From Chloroflexota bacterium (GTDB taxonomy: Bacteria; Chloroflexota; Dehalococcoidia; Lucifugimonadales; Lucifugimonadaceae), in NCBI GenBank assembly GCA_002718415.1, contig PBEM01000009.1, forward strand, positions 1-64,000: a stretch of 64,000 nt of DNA. The letters run 5' to 3'. Position numbers and translations under genes: made by a program. Shown in pieces: positions 55,813 to 63,913 of this stretch; the stretch's first letter is position 1, and each line of letters starts with the position of its first letter. Under the pieces are notes generated by a model that was not told where the DNA came from, ran no database searches, and was given only the letters and a program-made list of their open reading frames with translations.

Positions 55813-56849
55813 AAAATATAATTAAAGTTTTAAAAGCTGGCCCAATGCTTTTATTGCAAGATTCTGGTAGAAGAGGATTTGAAGAATATGGTGTTTCTAT
55901 ATCAGGTGCAGCTGACACAGAAGCATATAATGTGTCCAATCGTTTAGTTTTTAATAATGAAAACGATACAGTTTTAGAAATATTTTATGGAGATGTCTCT
56001 CTTAAATTTTATGGAGATAATGTTATTGCTATTTCAGGTGGAGATTTAGGTGCAGAAATTAATTCAATAAAATGTCCATTGAACATGTCATTCTTTGTTC
56101 CAGATGGGAGTGTTTTGAAATTTCATTATCCATTAAATGGTGTTAGATCATACTTAGCTATTTCAGGCGGAATTGAAACAAAAAAAATTTTAGGATCTAG
56201 ATCTATGCATGTAACTTCTGGTATAGCTGGGCACAAAGTTAAATCAGGAGATATCCTGCCTATTGGACTTAATAATAAATTCAAATCTGGATTTACAATT
56301 AAAAACTACAAAAGAGATTTAGATTTTGGCATCAATAATATCGGCGTTGTTTTAGGGCAACAAGTCGATAAATTTAGCTCTGAAATGATAGAACGTTTTT
56401 TTAAAGATAAATATATATTGTCAGATAAATCAGATAGACAGGGATTGCGATTGAATGGTAATAAAATTTTTACAATAAATAATGACCATGATATTATTTC
56501 TGATCCTGTAATTCATGGTTCGATACAAATTCCTGGTAGCGGATACCCGATTATATTAATGCCGGATACTCAGACTACTGGAGGTTATCCTAAAATAGGG
56601 AATATAGGTAAAATTTATTTAGATGTTCTAGCTCAATTAAAAGCTGGTGATGAAATTATTTTCTTTCCAATTTCACCAAAAAAATCTCGTGAAGAATATA
56701 TTATTAGGAGATCATTAATCTATCAGAGTAAAATTTTTAGAGATATAAAATTAGATGATTATATGGTCAATGGGAAAGATATAATGATAGGTATGAACGA
56801 TAATATTATTTTTACTGAAAATCATGCTTTTTTATTTAATTTATTATAG
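55809..56849 (+). CDS. pxpC: 5-oxoprolinase subunit C (KipA family)
   Basis: A 346-residue KipA-family protein. Motifs: AGPMLLLQDSGRRGFEEYG (about 10-28), GAADTEAYNVSNRLVFNN, RSYLAISGGIETKKILGSRS, and the C-terminal DRQGLRLNG and MPDTQTTGGYPKIGNIG. In related enzymes KipA and KipI fold into one bipartite cyclophilin-like unit. It overlaps pxpB and precedes the Na+-decarboxylase genes by 51 bases. Confidence 0.92.
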   Translation: MKNIIKVLKAGPMLLLQDSGRRGFEEYGVSISGAADTEAYNVSNRLVFNNENDTVLEIFYGDVSLKFYGDNVIAISGGDLGAEINSIKCPLNMSFFVPDGSVLKFHYPLNGVRSYLAISGGIETKKILGSRSMHVTSGIAGHKVKSGDILPIGLNNKFKSGFTIKNYKRDLDFGINNIGVVLGQQVDKFSSEMIERFFKDKYILSDKSDRQGLRLNGNKIFTINNDHDIISDPVIHGSIQIPGSGYPIILMPDTQTTGGYPKIGNIGKIYLDVLAQLKAGDEIIFFPISPKKSREEYIIRRSLIYQSKIFRDIKLDDYMVNGKDIMIGMNDNIIFTENHAFLFNLL

Positions 56850-56900
56850 ATGTTTGATTATAAATGATATTATTTTCACTGAGTAGGATATAAAAATATT

Positions 56901-57260
56901 ATGAATGAAAGCATTGAACAGGGTATTCTGGTAGCAATACAAGGAATGATAGTAGTTTTTATTGTTTTAATTTTACTGGCATTATTTATAGTAATATTTA
57001 AATTTTTCGATCAAAAATTATATCCTTTACCAAATAATAAAAATACTCAGGATATAAAATATAGTGATCCAATTTCTCCAGAAAAAATTGCTGCTATAGC
57101 ATTAAGTATATTTTTGAGAAATAATAAAGAAATTTCTCCAGAAAAATTTGTATCTAATGAACTAAAAGATTCGGTAAATCCATGGGTAATACAAGGTAGA
57201 CAAATAATCTTAAATCAAGAAAATTCAACTAGTAATAATTCTTGGAGAAAAGCAGATTGA
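56901..57260 (+). CDS. Na+-translocating decarboxylase gamma-like subunit (OadG/MmdD family)
   Basis: A 119-residue protein with one transmembrane helix near residues 8-33 (GILVAIQGMIVVFIVLILLA), followed by a short soluble tail with EKIAAIALSIFLRNNK and a final NPWVIQGRQIIL. This is the layout of OadG or MmdD, the small membrane-anchor subunit of biotin-dependent Na+ pumps. Its stop TGA overlaps the start of the biotin carrier gene by four bases. Confidence 0.82.
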   Translation: MNESIEQGILVAIQGMIVVFIVLILLALFIVIFKFFDQKLYPLPNNKNTQDIKYSDPISPEKIAAIALSIFLRNNKEISPEKFVSNELKDSVNPWVIQGRQIILNQENSTSNNSWRKAD

Positions 57261-57697
57261 ATTCAAAAAAATTTAATATTGTTATAAATGGTAAATCATA
57301 TGAAATACTTATTGGTGATGTAAATTCTTCGCCTGTTTCTGTATTTGTTGATGGGGTAGAGTATAAGGTTGATTTAAAAGAAAACAAAAATAAAACTTCC
57401 CAAACTCAAGAAGAAAATATTCCAACAAAAAAACCTAAAATTCAAGATAAAAATGTTTCAAATATAAGTTCACACAATATTAATGATGGAACTGTCAGAG
57501 CCCCAATGCCTGGGGTAATATTAGAAGTTAAAGTTGCGGTTAACGATAAAGTAAATGAGGGTGATACATTAATGATTTTGGAATCAATGAAAATGGAAAA
57601 TACTATTAAATCTTCCAGAGGCGGAACTATTGAATCTATTTATATTTCTCAAGGAGATTCAGTTCAACATGGACAAAGTTTGATAGAAATTAAATAG
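57257..57697 (+). CDS. Biotin carboxyl carrier protein of a Na+-translocating decarboxylase
   Basis: A biotin carrier of about 146 residues with an N-terminal flexible Lys-rich part and a C-terminal biotinyl domain. VRAPMPGVILEVKV leads into LILESMKMENTIKS-like LMILESMKMEN, whose lysine is the biotinylation site. I start it at TTG 57257, which overlaps the previous stop and has GGAGAA (57244-57249) at good spacing; an in-frame TTG at 57242 lies on that ribosome site. It moves CO2 from a carboxyltransferase to the beta subunit. Confidence 0.88.
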   Translation: MNSKKFNIVINGKSYEILIGDVNSSPVSVFVDGVEYKVDLKENKNKTSQTQEENIPTKKPKIQDKNVSNISSHNINDGTVRAPMPGVILEVKVAVNDKVNEGDTLMILESMKMENTIKSSRGGTIESIYISQGDSVQHGQSLIEIK

Positions 57698-57705
57698 GAA
57701 AAAAA

Positions 57706-58899
57706 TTGGAAAATTACGAAATATTTTTTGAAGGATTCATTTCCTTAGCAGAAGATCCTAGAATGATAATAATGTGGATTATTTCATGCTTGTTACTATA
57801 TTTAGGAATATCAAAAAAGAAAGAACCTTTATTATTAATACCCATTTCAATGGGGATTCTGTTTGCTAATCTACCTTTAGGAGAATTAATAAAACTAGAT
57901 GATAGTGGGCATTCGGGAATTTTGAGAACTTTTCAAGATTTTGGAATGAAAAATGATATTTTCCCATTGTTAATTTTCCTGGGAGTTGGAGCTTCAACAG
58001 ATTTCTCTCCTATGCTTTCAAATCCGAAAACTCTTCTTTTAGGTGCCGCAGCACAAGCAGGTGTTTTTTTTGCTATATTAGGGTCGTTATTATTAGGTTT
58101 GACAACTTTTTTTAATTTTGGGCTACTTGAAGCTTCATCTATTGCGATAATTGGTGGAGCAGATGGGCCAACAACTATATATATTGCTACTAGAATGAAA
58201 GAACTAGGAGAATCACTACCAGGGATAAATGTAAAAGACATAGTTGGTGCTACAGCTGTAGCAGCATATTCATATATGGCATTGGTACCTATAATTCAAC
58301 CTCCTATTATTAAATTACTAACCACAAAAAAAGAACGAAGAATTAGAATGAACTATACTACGGATTCGGTATCGAATAGGACTAAAATACTTTTTCCTAT
58401 TATTTCTATATTGCTAGTAAGTGTTTTAGTCCCTTCAGCATCACCATTAATAGGGATGTTAATGTTAGGTAATTTGATAAAGGTTTCTGGGGTAGTAAAA
58501 CGTTTAGCAGATGTAGCAGAAAATAGTTTAATGAATGCTGTAATAATAATTTTAGGTTTAGCAGTAGGATCAACAATGCCAGGTAATGTTTTTTTACAAT
58601 ATGAAACATTAGGTATTTTTATAATAGGTTTATTTTCATTTATTACAGCTACTGCCTCAGGAATTTTATTAGCTAAACTAATGAATTTATTTATTAAAGA
58701 AAAAATCAACCCAATGATTGGAGCTGCTGGTGTATCTGCTGTTCCTATGGCTGCAAGAGTTGTTCAGGAGATGGGACAAAAAGAAGATAATGATAATCAC
58801 TTATTGATGCACGCTATGGGACCAAATGTAGCTGGCGTTATTGGCACAGCTACAGTAGCAGGAGTACTAATGGCTATAGTACCAGTAATATTAGGATAA
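57706..58899 (+). CDS. Na+-translocating decarboxylase beta subunit (OadB/GcdB/MmdB)
   Basis: A 397-residue membrane pump with about nine to ten helices. Key stretches are ISMGILFANLPLGEL, LIFLGVGASTDFSPML, the Na+-site motif IIGGADGPTTIYI (about 148-160) and GAAGVSAVPMAARVVQ (about 343-358). It decarboxylates carboxybiotin and exports Na+. The substrate (oxaloacetate, methylmalonyl-CoA, malonate or glutaconyl-CoA) is set by an alpha subunit that is not encoded in this locus. It starts with TTG nine bases after the biotin carrier. Confidence 0.92.
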   Translation: MENYEIFFEGFISLAEDPRMIIMWIISCLLLYLGISKKKEPLLLIPISMGILFANLPLGELIKLDDSGHSGILRTFQDFGMKNDIFPLLIFLGVGASTDFSPMLSNPKTLLLGAAAQAGVFFAILGSLLLGLTTFFNFGLLEASSIAIIGGADGPTTIYIATRMKELGESLPGINVKDIVGATAVAAYSYMALVPIIQPPIIKLLTTKKERRIRMNYTTDSVSNRTKILFPIISILLVSVLVPSASPLIGMLMLGNLIKVSGVVKRLADVAENSLMNAVIIILGLAVGSTMPGNVFLQYETLGIFIIGLFSFITATASGILLAKLMNLFIKEKINPMIGAAGVSAVPMAARVVQEMGQKEDNDNHLLMHAMGPNVAGVIGTATVAGVLMAIVPVILG

Positions 58900-58913
58900 T
58901 TTGACTATTTATA

Positions 58914-59816
58914 ATGAATAATTTAAATAATTCTTTTCAAGGAATATTTCCTATATTGTCTACTCCTTCGGATAAGAATGGGAATATAGTTTTTGAAGAT
59001 CTTAGAAAAGAAGTTGAATGGATGATTCAAAATGGGGTTAATGGAGTAGGTATTGCTATAGCATCTGAGATTTATAAGTATTCTGAAAAAGAAAGAGATG
59101 AAATTTTATCAACTGTTGTAGATCAAGTTAACGGGAGAGTAATAGTTGTAATGAATACTGGTGGAGAAAGTACTGATCTATCAATTCATTATTCTAAGAA
59201 AGCTATTGAATTAGGTGCTGATGCTTTGATGATAAGACCAGCAACGTTTATACCTACAACCTTTCAAGAAAACATTAATTATTTTACTGAGATTTCGAAA
59301 ACAGTTAAATGCCCTATATTTATGCAGGATCAATCTAGTGCACAGATTTCACCTTCTCTTGCGATAGAGTGTGCTAAAAGAAGTGATAATTTATGTTATA
59401 TAAAAGTAGAAACTCCTCCTACAATTCCACGCATTACGGAGTTAGTAAGTTTAAGGGCTAATGAAAATATAAAAATTTTTGGAGGTGCTGGAGGAGCATA
59501 TTGTGTAGAAGAATTTTCTAGAGGTTCAATTGGTACTATGCCTGGATCTACAATGCCAGATGTGTGGGTTAAAATATGGAATAATTTCATATCGGGTGAT
59601 GTAGAAGAAGCTTTCAAAATACAAAATAGATTTTCACCATTAATTAAAATACTTTCTCAAACATTAGGTTTATCTGCTTTTATATATAAATATATTATGA
59701 TTAGACGAGGAGTTTTTTCAGAAAAATCAGGTTATGTTAGAGGACCTTCTTTACGACCTGACAATTTGCATCTTGAGGAGATCGATATGTTATTAGAAGA
59801 ATTGGAGCTAATATAA
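58914..59816 (+). CDS. DapA-family aldolase/lyase homolog, Tyr-less variant
   Basis: A 300-residue class I aldolase-type barrel of the DapA/NanA/KDG family. GIFPILSTPSDKNGNI (about 10-25), NGVNGVGIAIASEIYKYS and the Schiff-base lysine Lys164 in YIKVETPP are present. The active-site tyrosine normally in a YNxP stretch is replaced (PIFMQDQSSA, Gln138 by position). It therefore keeps the lysine but lacks the proton relay. The next gene is a related protein one base away. The substrate is unknown. Confidence 0.78.
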   Translation: MNNLNNSFQGIFPILSTPSDKNGNIVFEDLRKEVEWMIQNGVNGVGIAIASEIYKYSEKERDEILSTVVDQVNGRVIVVMNTGGESTDLSIHYSKKAIELGADALMIRPATFIPTTFQENINYFTEISKTVKCPIFMQDQSSAQISPSLAIECAKRSDNLCYIKVETPPTIPRITELVSLRANENIKIFGGAGGAYCVEEFSRGSIGTMPGSTMPDVWVKIWNNFISGDVEEAFKIQNRFSPLIKILSQTLGLSAFIYKYIMIRRGVFSEKSGYVRGPSLRPDNLHLEEIDMLLEELELI

Positions 59817-60713
59817 ATGAATGATTTTTTTAACAAAATTCCTATTGTTGCGCCTACTCCAACTCCTTTCACTAATGATGAGGTAGATTATAAAAAACTT
59901 AGCAATAATATTGAAAAATGGCATAATACTTCTATTTCTGGATTCGTTTTAGGTTCTCATGGAGGTGAAGAATTACATACATCGATTGATGAAAAAAGAC
60001 AGATAATTGATACTGTCGTAGAAACGAATAATAAACAAAAGGTAATTATAGCTGGAATAGAAACCCCTTCTCCAAAAGTGGCTTTAAATCTTATTGATGA
60101 TTACGCATCAAGAGGTGTAGATTTTGTACGAATTCGAATCCCTGGAAGGTTTAAAAAAGGTTCTTTATATTCAGAAAGTGTGGTGAAGTATTTTGAAAAC
60201 ATTTTAAGTGATAGCGCTTTACCTGTAATAGTTATACACCAACCTCGAACTTCTTTAGAACCAGATGTTAGTCCAGAAGAATTGAGTGTTATTTCAGAAA
60301 TTGAAGGCATTGTTGCGTATATAATTTCTTTAAATTTTCGATGGGAAACTGTAATTCCAAAAATAATTTCTAAAAAAATTTATTTATGGACATGTAATGG
60401 AAGTTTATTATTCCCTGGAGCATCAATTGGAGCAACAGGAGCATGTTTGTTTTTTGGTAATTGGGCTCCAGAAAAATGTAGAGAAATTATTAAACTCACT
60501 TTGAATGGAAATTCTGAAGAAGCAATCTCTCTTCAAAAGAATTTAATTTCTGCTGATTATATTGGAATGTCTAGAGGCGTTGGAGCTTTAAAATATGGAT
60601 TAAATCTATTGGGATATGATGCAACTGTGCCTAGATTACCAACTAAACCACTTAGCACAGATGATCAAAAATTACTTAAGAGTGCATTTAAAGATGCATT
60701 AATATTAGATTAA
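59817..60713 (+). CDS. DapA-family homolog lacking Schiff-base lysine and tyrosine
   Basis: A 298-residue barrel of the same family, starting VAPTPTPFTNDEVDYKKL. The segment that should carry YNxP reads VIHQPRTSLEPD, and the one that should carry the catalytic lysine reads IVAYIISLNF, giving Ile169 at that position by eye alignment. Canonical aldolase chemistry would not work. The remaining fold motifs (SGFVLGSHGGEE, GATGACLFFGNWAPE) are intact. It follows the other copy immediately, so a heteromer or altered function is possible. Confidence 0.72.
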   Translation: MNDFFNKIPIVAPTPTPFTNDEVDYKKLSNNIEKWHNTSISGFVLGSHGGEELHTSIDEKRQIIDTVVETNNKQKVIIAGIETPSPKVALNLIDDYASRGVDFVRIRIPGRFKKGSLYSESVVKYFENILSDSALPVIVIHQPRTSLEPDVSPEELSVISEIEGIVAYIISLNFRWETVIPKIISKKIYLWTCNGSLLFPGASIGATGACLFFGNWAPEKCREIIKLTLNGNSEEAISLQKNLISADYIGMSRGVGALKYGLNLLGYDATVPRLPTKPLSTDDQKLLKSAFKDALILD

Positions 60714-60722
60714 TTAAATTTT

Positions 60723-61526
60723 ATGGAATTAGAACTTTGGAGAATATTGGTATTATTATTTTCTTCTCTTTTAATCGGTTTTATTGGGGGATGTGTAGGT
60801 ATAGCATTGGGTGTAGTAAGAGTCCCTATTATGACCTTTCTAGGAATTGATCCTTTAGTTGCGGCTGGAAGTAATTTATTTGTAACGCTTTTAGGATCTA
60901 TTGGTGGATTATGGCCAGCCTTTACACAAAAACGAATAGTATGGAGAGTGGTTATTCTAGTAGGGATTCCTTCCCTTTTTGGTTCTTTCATAGGAGCTCT
61001 ATATGCTGGAAATTTTTCTCAATTTATTTTACTGATTTTGATAGGAGCAATTTTGTTTTTATCAGCTATTTCTATTATTTTAGTTTCTTCATTTGAGTTA
61101 TTTAAAAAAGATAGAAATGACCCAAATGAGATACTTAAGATAGAAATTGGAAAATTTGGTTTTATTAGAGAAGGCATAGTTGGTGTTGCTATAGGTTTTG
61201 TTGGTGGTTCTGTTGGAGTGGCACTAGGTGTATTGAGGGTACCAGCTCTTGTATATATCCTGAAAATGCATCCGAGTTTATCTGGAGGAACTAATCTTGC
61301 TATTACGATAATTGTGAGTTTATTTGGATTTATGGGACATTCAATAGGTAATAATTATGATATAGATATAATAATAATAATGGGTATCTCAGCTGTTATA
61401 GGTATGTATATAGGTTCTAGATTAGCAGGAAGTTTTGATCCACTTAAATTGAGACTTGGTATAGGTGTTTTGTTGTTATTCGTATCTCCTTTTGTTTTTT
61501 ATGATGCATTTACTAGAATTACATAA
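60723..61526 (+). CDS. TauE/SafE-family membrane exporter
   Basis: A 267-residue protein with about eight transmembrane helices in two related halves. The repeated motif GGCVGIALGVVRVPIMTFL (about 21-39) and GGSVGVALGVLRVPALVYIL (about 160-179) marks each half, followed by AAGSNLF and SGGTNLA. The family exports sulfite, sulfoacetate, sulfolactate or similar anions. Its position after the DapA-like pair suggests export or uptake of a product of this locus. Confidence 0.85.
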   Translation: MELELWRILVLLFSSLLIGFIGGCVGIALGVVRVPIMTFLGIDPLVAAGSNLFVTLLGSIGGLWPAFTQKRIVWRVVILVGIPSLFGSFIGALYAGNFSQFILLILIGAILFLSAISIILVSSFELFKKDRNDPNEILKIEIGKFGFIREGIVGVAIGFVGGSVGVALGVLRVPALVYILKMHPSLSGGTNLAITIIVSLFGFMGHSIGNNYDIDIIIIMGISAVIGMYIGSRLAGSFDPLKLRLGIGVLLLFVSPFVFYDAFTRIT

Positions 61527-61574
61527 AGTTAAAATCATTCAATTTTCTTTTTACTTCAGAGATAAAGTAGCACA

Positions 61575-61580
61575 TATAAT
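61575..61580 (+). promoter_or_regulatory. Candidate -10 element before the ThDP enzyme gene
   Basis: TATAAT lies 53 bases before the start of the ThDP enzyme, with a weak TTTACT at 61550-61555 19 bases upstream. The 106-base gap after the exporter gene suggests an independent promoter. Confidence 0.3.
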
Positions 61581-61632
61581 GGAATAAAATTTTATTTTTA
61601 ATCAAAAATATTTAGCTAATTGATAAGGATTT

Positions 61633-63312
61633 ATGATGAGTATAACCGGAAGTGATCTAGTTGTTAAATCATTGAAAGAACATGGTGTAGATACTTTATT
61701 TGGAATAGCAGGGGATCATATCTTGCATTTATTAGATGTAATCTATGATGATAATTTTAGAATGGTTGATTTTAGACATGAATCTGGAGCTGTGCACGCT
61801 GCTGATTCATATTCAAGAATTTTACGTAAACCAGCTGTAACATTGTCTACAACACCAGGCCATGCTAATGCTGTTCCAGGACTGGCTAATGCGATGCATT
61901 CAGAGGCCCCGATTATTAATATTTCTGGTAGTGCAGATTCACTAAATTTAGGAAGAGGAGCTATGCAGGAATTTGATCAAGTTGGTGTGGCAAGACCGAT
62001 TACAAAAGGAGCTTGGCAAGTTCCATCACCTGAAAGGATTCCGGAATTTATATCACTTGCTTTTAGAACAGCACTTAGTGGAAGACAAGGTCCTGTGCAC
62101 CTAACAATTCCCCATGATTTTCAATCAGCTAAAGTGGACGAAAAGGATTTATATAGATATTCTACTAATTCGTTTGGCGTACCTCGGGATGTAAGAGGTG
62201 ACAGTAATCAGATTGTAGAAGCAGTTAGTATACTTAATAATGCTGAAAGACCTTTGATTTTTGCTGGGTCTACTGCATTATTTTCTTTAGAAGAAGAATC
62301 TATAATAAAGTTTTTAGATTTAACAAATATTCCATTTTTTTCTGAAGACTCAATTAGAGGAATTGTCCCTGATTCTCATCCGGTTTCTTTTGGCTTAGGA
62401 TATCAACCATTGAACGAAGCCGCGCAAAATATTAAAGAAGCTGATGTGGTTTTGATGTTAGGTAAGAAATTAGACTATACTTTAGGTTTTGGTGGTGATC
62501 CTCCATTTGCTAATAATGTCAAACAAATAATTATAGATCCTTCAATTTCTCAAATTGGAATAGCTAGAACTCCAGAAATTGGAATTTTGGGTGATATAGG
62601 ACCTGTGGTTTCTGAAATGTTTGAAATTGCAAAAAAGAAAAAATGGAGAAAAAATATAGATTGGATAAAAAAACTTACTAAATCTAGTGATGAATGGATA
62701 GATAAATTAGATAGTTTATCAACAAAAACCGATCCTATTCATCCGATGTTTATTTCCAAGATTTTAAAAAAATTTATTGATGATGAAACACATATAACTT
62801 TTGATGGCGGAGATTATTGTCATTTCCTAAGAGCTTCAATTGAAAGAAATAAACCTTATAGATTTAATAATGTTTCTAGTTTTGGAATGATAGGAACAGG
62901 AATTCCTTATGCTATTGGAGCACAAATTGCACTTCCTAAACATAAAGTTGTAGTAGTTACAGGTGATGGTTCTTTTGGTTTTAATGGTATGGAAATTGAC
63001 ACAATGGTAAGACATAATTTACCAGTAAAAATCATACTTGGGAATAATTCAATTTGGGGTATTGATTGGCAAATACAGAAGGGACTTTATGGAAGGCCTG
63101 TTTGGACGGATTTGTTACCTACTAGATACGATAAGATGGCTGAGTCATTAGGGGCACATTCAGAATATGTTAAAAATTCCTCCGATCTTGAAAGTTCATT
63201 ATTAAGATCTTTTTCACATGATGGTCCATCTTTAGTGAATATTGAAATTGATCAAATAATAAGTCCGGTTGCAGAAGCTGCGATAAATCGTAAATTAGGT
63301 TCACATGGATAG
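61633..63312 (+). CDS. ThDP-dependent lyase/decarboxylase, acetolactate-synthase-like fold
   Basis: A 559-residue ThDP enzyme with catalytic Glu50 in DFRHESGAVHAADSYSR, a central domain (about 190-340) and the ThDP motif VVVVTGDGSFGFNGMEID ending in GNNSIWG (about 433-468). The C-terminal domain resembles 2-hydroxyacyl-CoA lyase, oxalyl-CoA decarboxylase and acetolactate-like enzymes. It is clearly different from the IlvB of this window. The FAD and substrate determinants cannot be read safely. It closes the catabolic locus. Confidence 0.78.
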   Translation: MMSITGSDLVVKSLKEHGVDTLFGIAGDHILHLLDVIYDDNFRMVDFRHESGAVHAADSYSRILRKPAVTLSTTPGHANAVPGLANAMHSEAPIINISGSADSLNLGRGAMQEFDQVGVARPITKGAWQVPSPERIPEFISLAFRTALSGRQGPVHLTIPHDFQSAKVDEKDLYRYSTNSFGVPRDVRGDSNQIVEAVSILNNAERPLIFAGSTALFSLEEESIIKFLDLTNIPFFSEDSIRGIVPDSHPVSFGLGYQPLNEAAQNIKEADVVLMLGKKLDYTLGFGGDPPFANNVKQIIIDPSISQIGIARTPEIGILGDIGPVVSEMFEIAKKKKWRKNIDWIKKLTKSSDEWIDKLDSLSTKTDPIHPMFISKILKKFIDDETHITFDGGDYCHFLRASIERNKPYRFNNVSSFGMIGTGIPYAIGAQIALPKHKVVVVTGDGSFGFNGMEIDTMVRHNLPVKIILGNNSIWGIDWQIQKGLYGRPVWTDLLPTRYDKMAESLGAHSEYVKNSSDLESSLLRSFSHDGPSLVNIEIDQIISPVAEAAINRKLGSHG

Positions 63313-63334
63313 ATAAAAAATATATCTTTTTTGT

Positions 63335-63380
63335 TTTAAAGACTTTTTAGAAATTTATTTATTCCTAAAAAGTCTTTAAA
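63335..63380. terminator. Strong hairpin between convergent genes
   Basis: A perfect 16-base inverted repeat pairs 63335-63350 with 63365-63380; the core is AAAGACTTTTTAG with CTAAAAAGTCTTT. The loop is 14 bases. It lies between the ThDP gene and sodN, which converge, and could end transcription from both sides. Confidence 0.75.
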
Positions 63381-63414
63381 TAATGATCTTAGTCAGAATA
63401 ATTACGGGGAAATA

Positions 63415-63852
63415 TTATTTCTTTGTCTCCCAAAAAATTTCTCCAATTTCTTCCAAAGCAGATTTAAATTCATTGGCTTTATCCATATCAACATGTTGTT
63501 TAACATAAGAACCAAGTTTACAGGCATTCCAGACTTTATCGTGCAAATTGGGGTATTTTTCTAAGTGTTCAGGCTTAAAATAATCCGTCCAGATTATTAA
63601 GATATCATCTTTAGCTTTTTTTGCATGTTCCTCTTTTACTGTTACATATCTTGCCATTGAATTGGCTAGATCATGTGATGGACCCCCAGAAAAATCTATT
63701 TCTTCGATTAACTCAGTCATTCGAATCACAGTTTGAGCAGCTTGAATAGCATCTCTTGGGTCGTATATTCCACATGGGATATCACAATGAGCATTGACTA
63801 TTTGAAAAGGGCCTAATTTATTTGAAGTAATTTTAGATATAAAATTAATCAT
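63415..63852 (-). CDS. sodN: Nickel superoxide dismutase precursor
   Basis: Dismutates superoxide with a Ni centre. The Ni-hook sequence HCDIPCGIYDP begins at residue 22, giving His1, Cys2, Cys6 and Tyr9 after processing. The 21-residue leader MINFISKITSNKLGPFQIVNA must be removed by a maturation protease. The helical body has HDLANSMARYVTVKEEHAKK and the C-terminal EIGEIFWETKK, both typical of Ni-SOD. A GGAGAA site precedes the ATG. Length (145) fits the family. Confidence 0.96.
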   Translation of the reverse strand: MINFISKITSNKLGPFQIVNAHCDIPCGIYDPRDAIQAAQTVIRMTELIEEIDFSGGPSHDLANSMARYVTVKEEHAKKAKDDILIIWTDYFKPEHLEKYPNLHDKVWNACKLGSYVKQHVDMDKANEFKSALEEIGEIFWETKK

Positions 63853-63913
63853 TATTGTTCTCCTAAAATATTGGATGTTAAAATATATTCAACTATATAT
63901 ACGTAAATTTATC

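Noticed and set aside
58353-58709. Minus-strand open frame within the decarboxylase beta gene
   Set aside because: It lies inside a conserved membrane-protein gene and is a composition-driven shadow.
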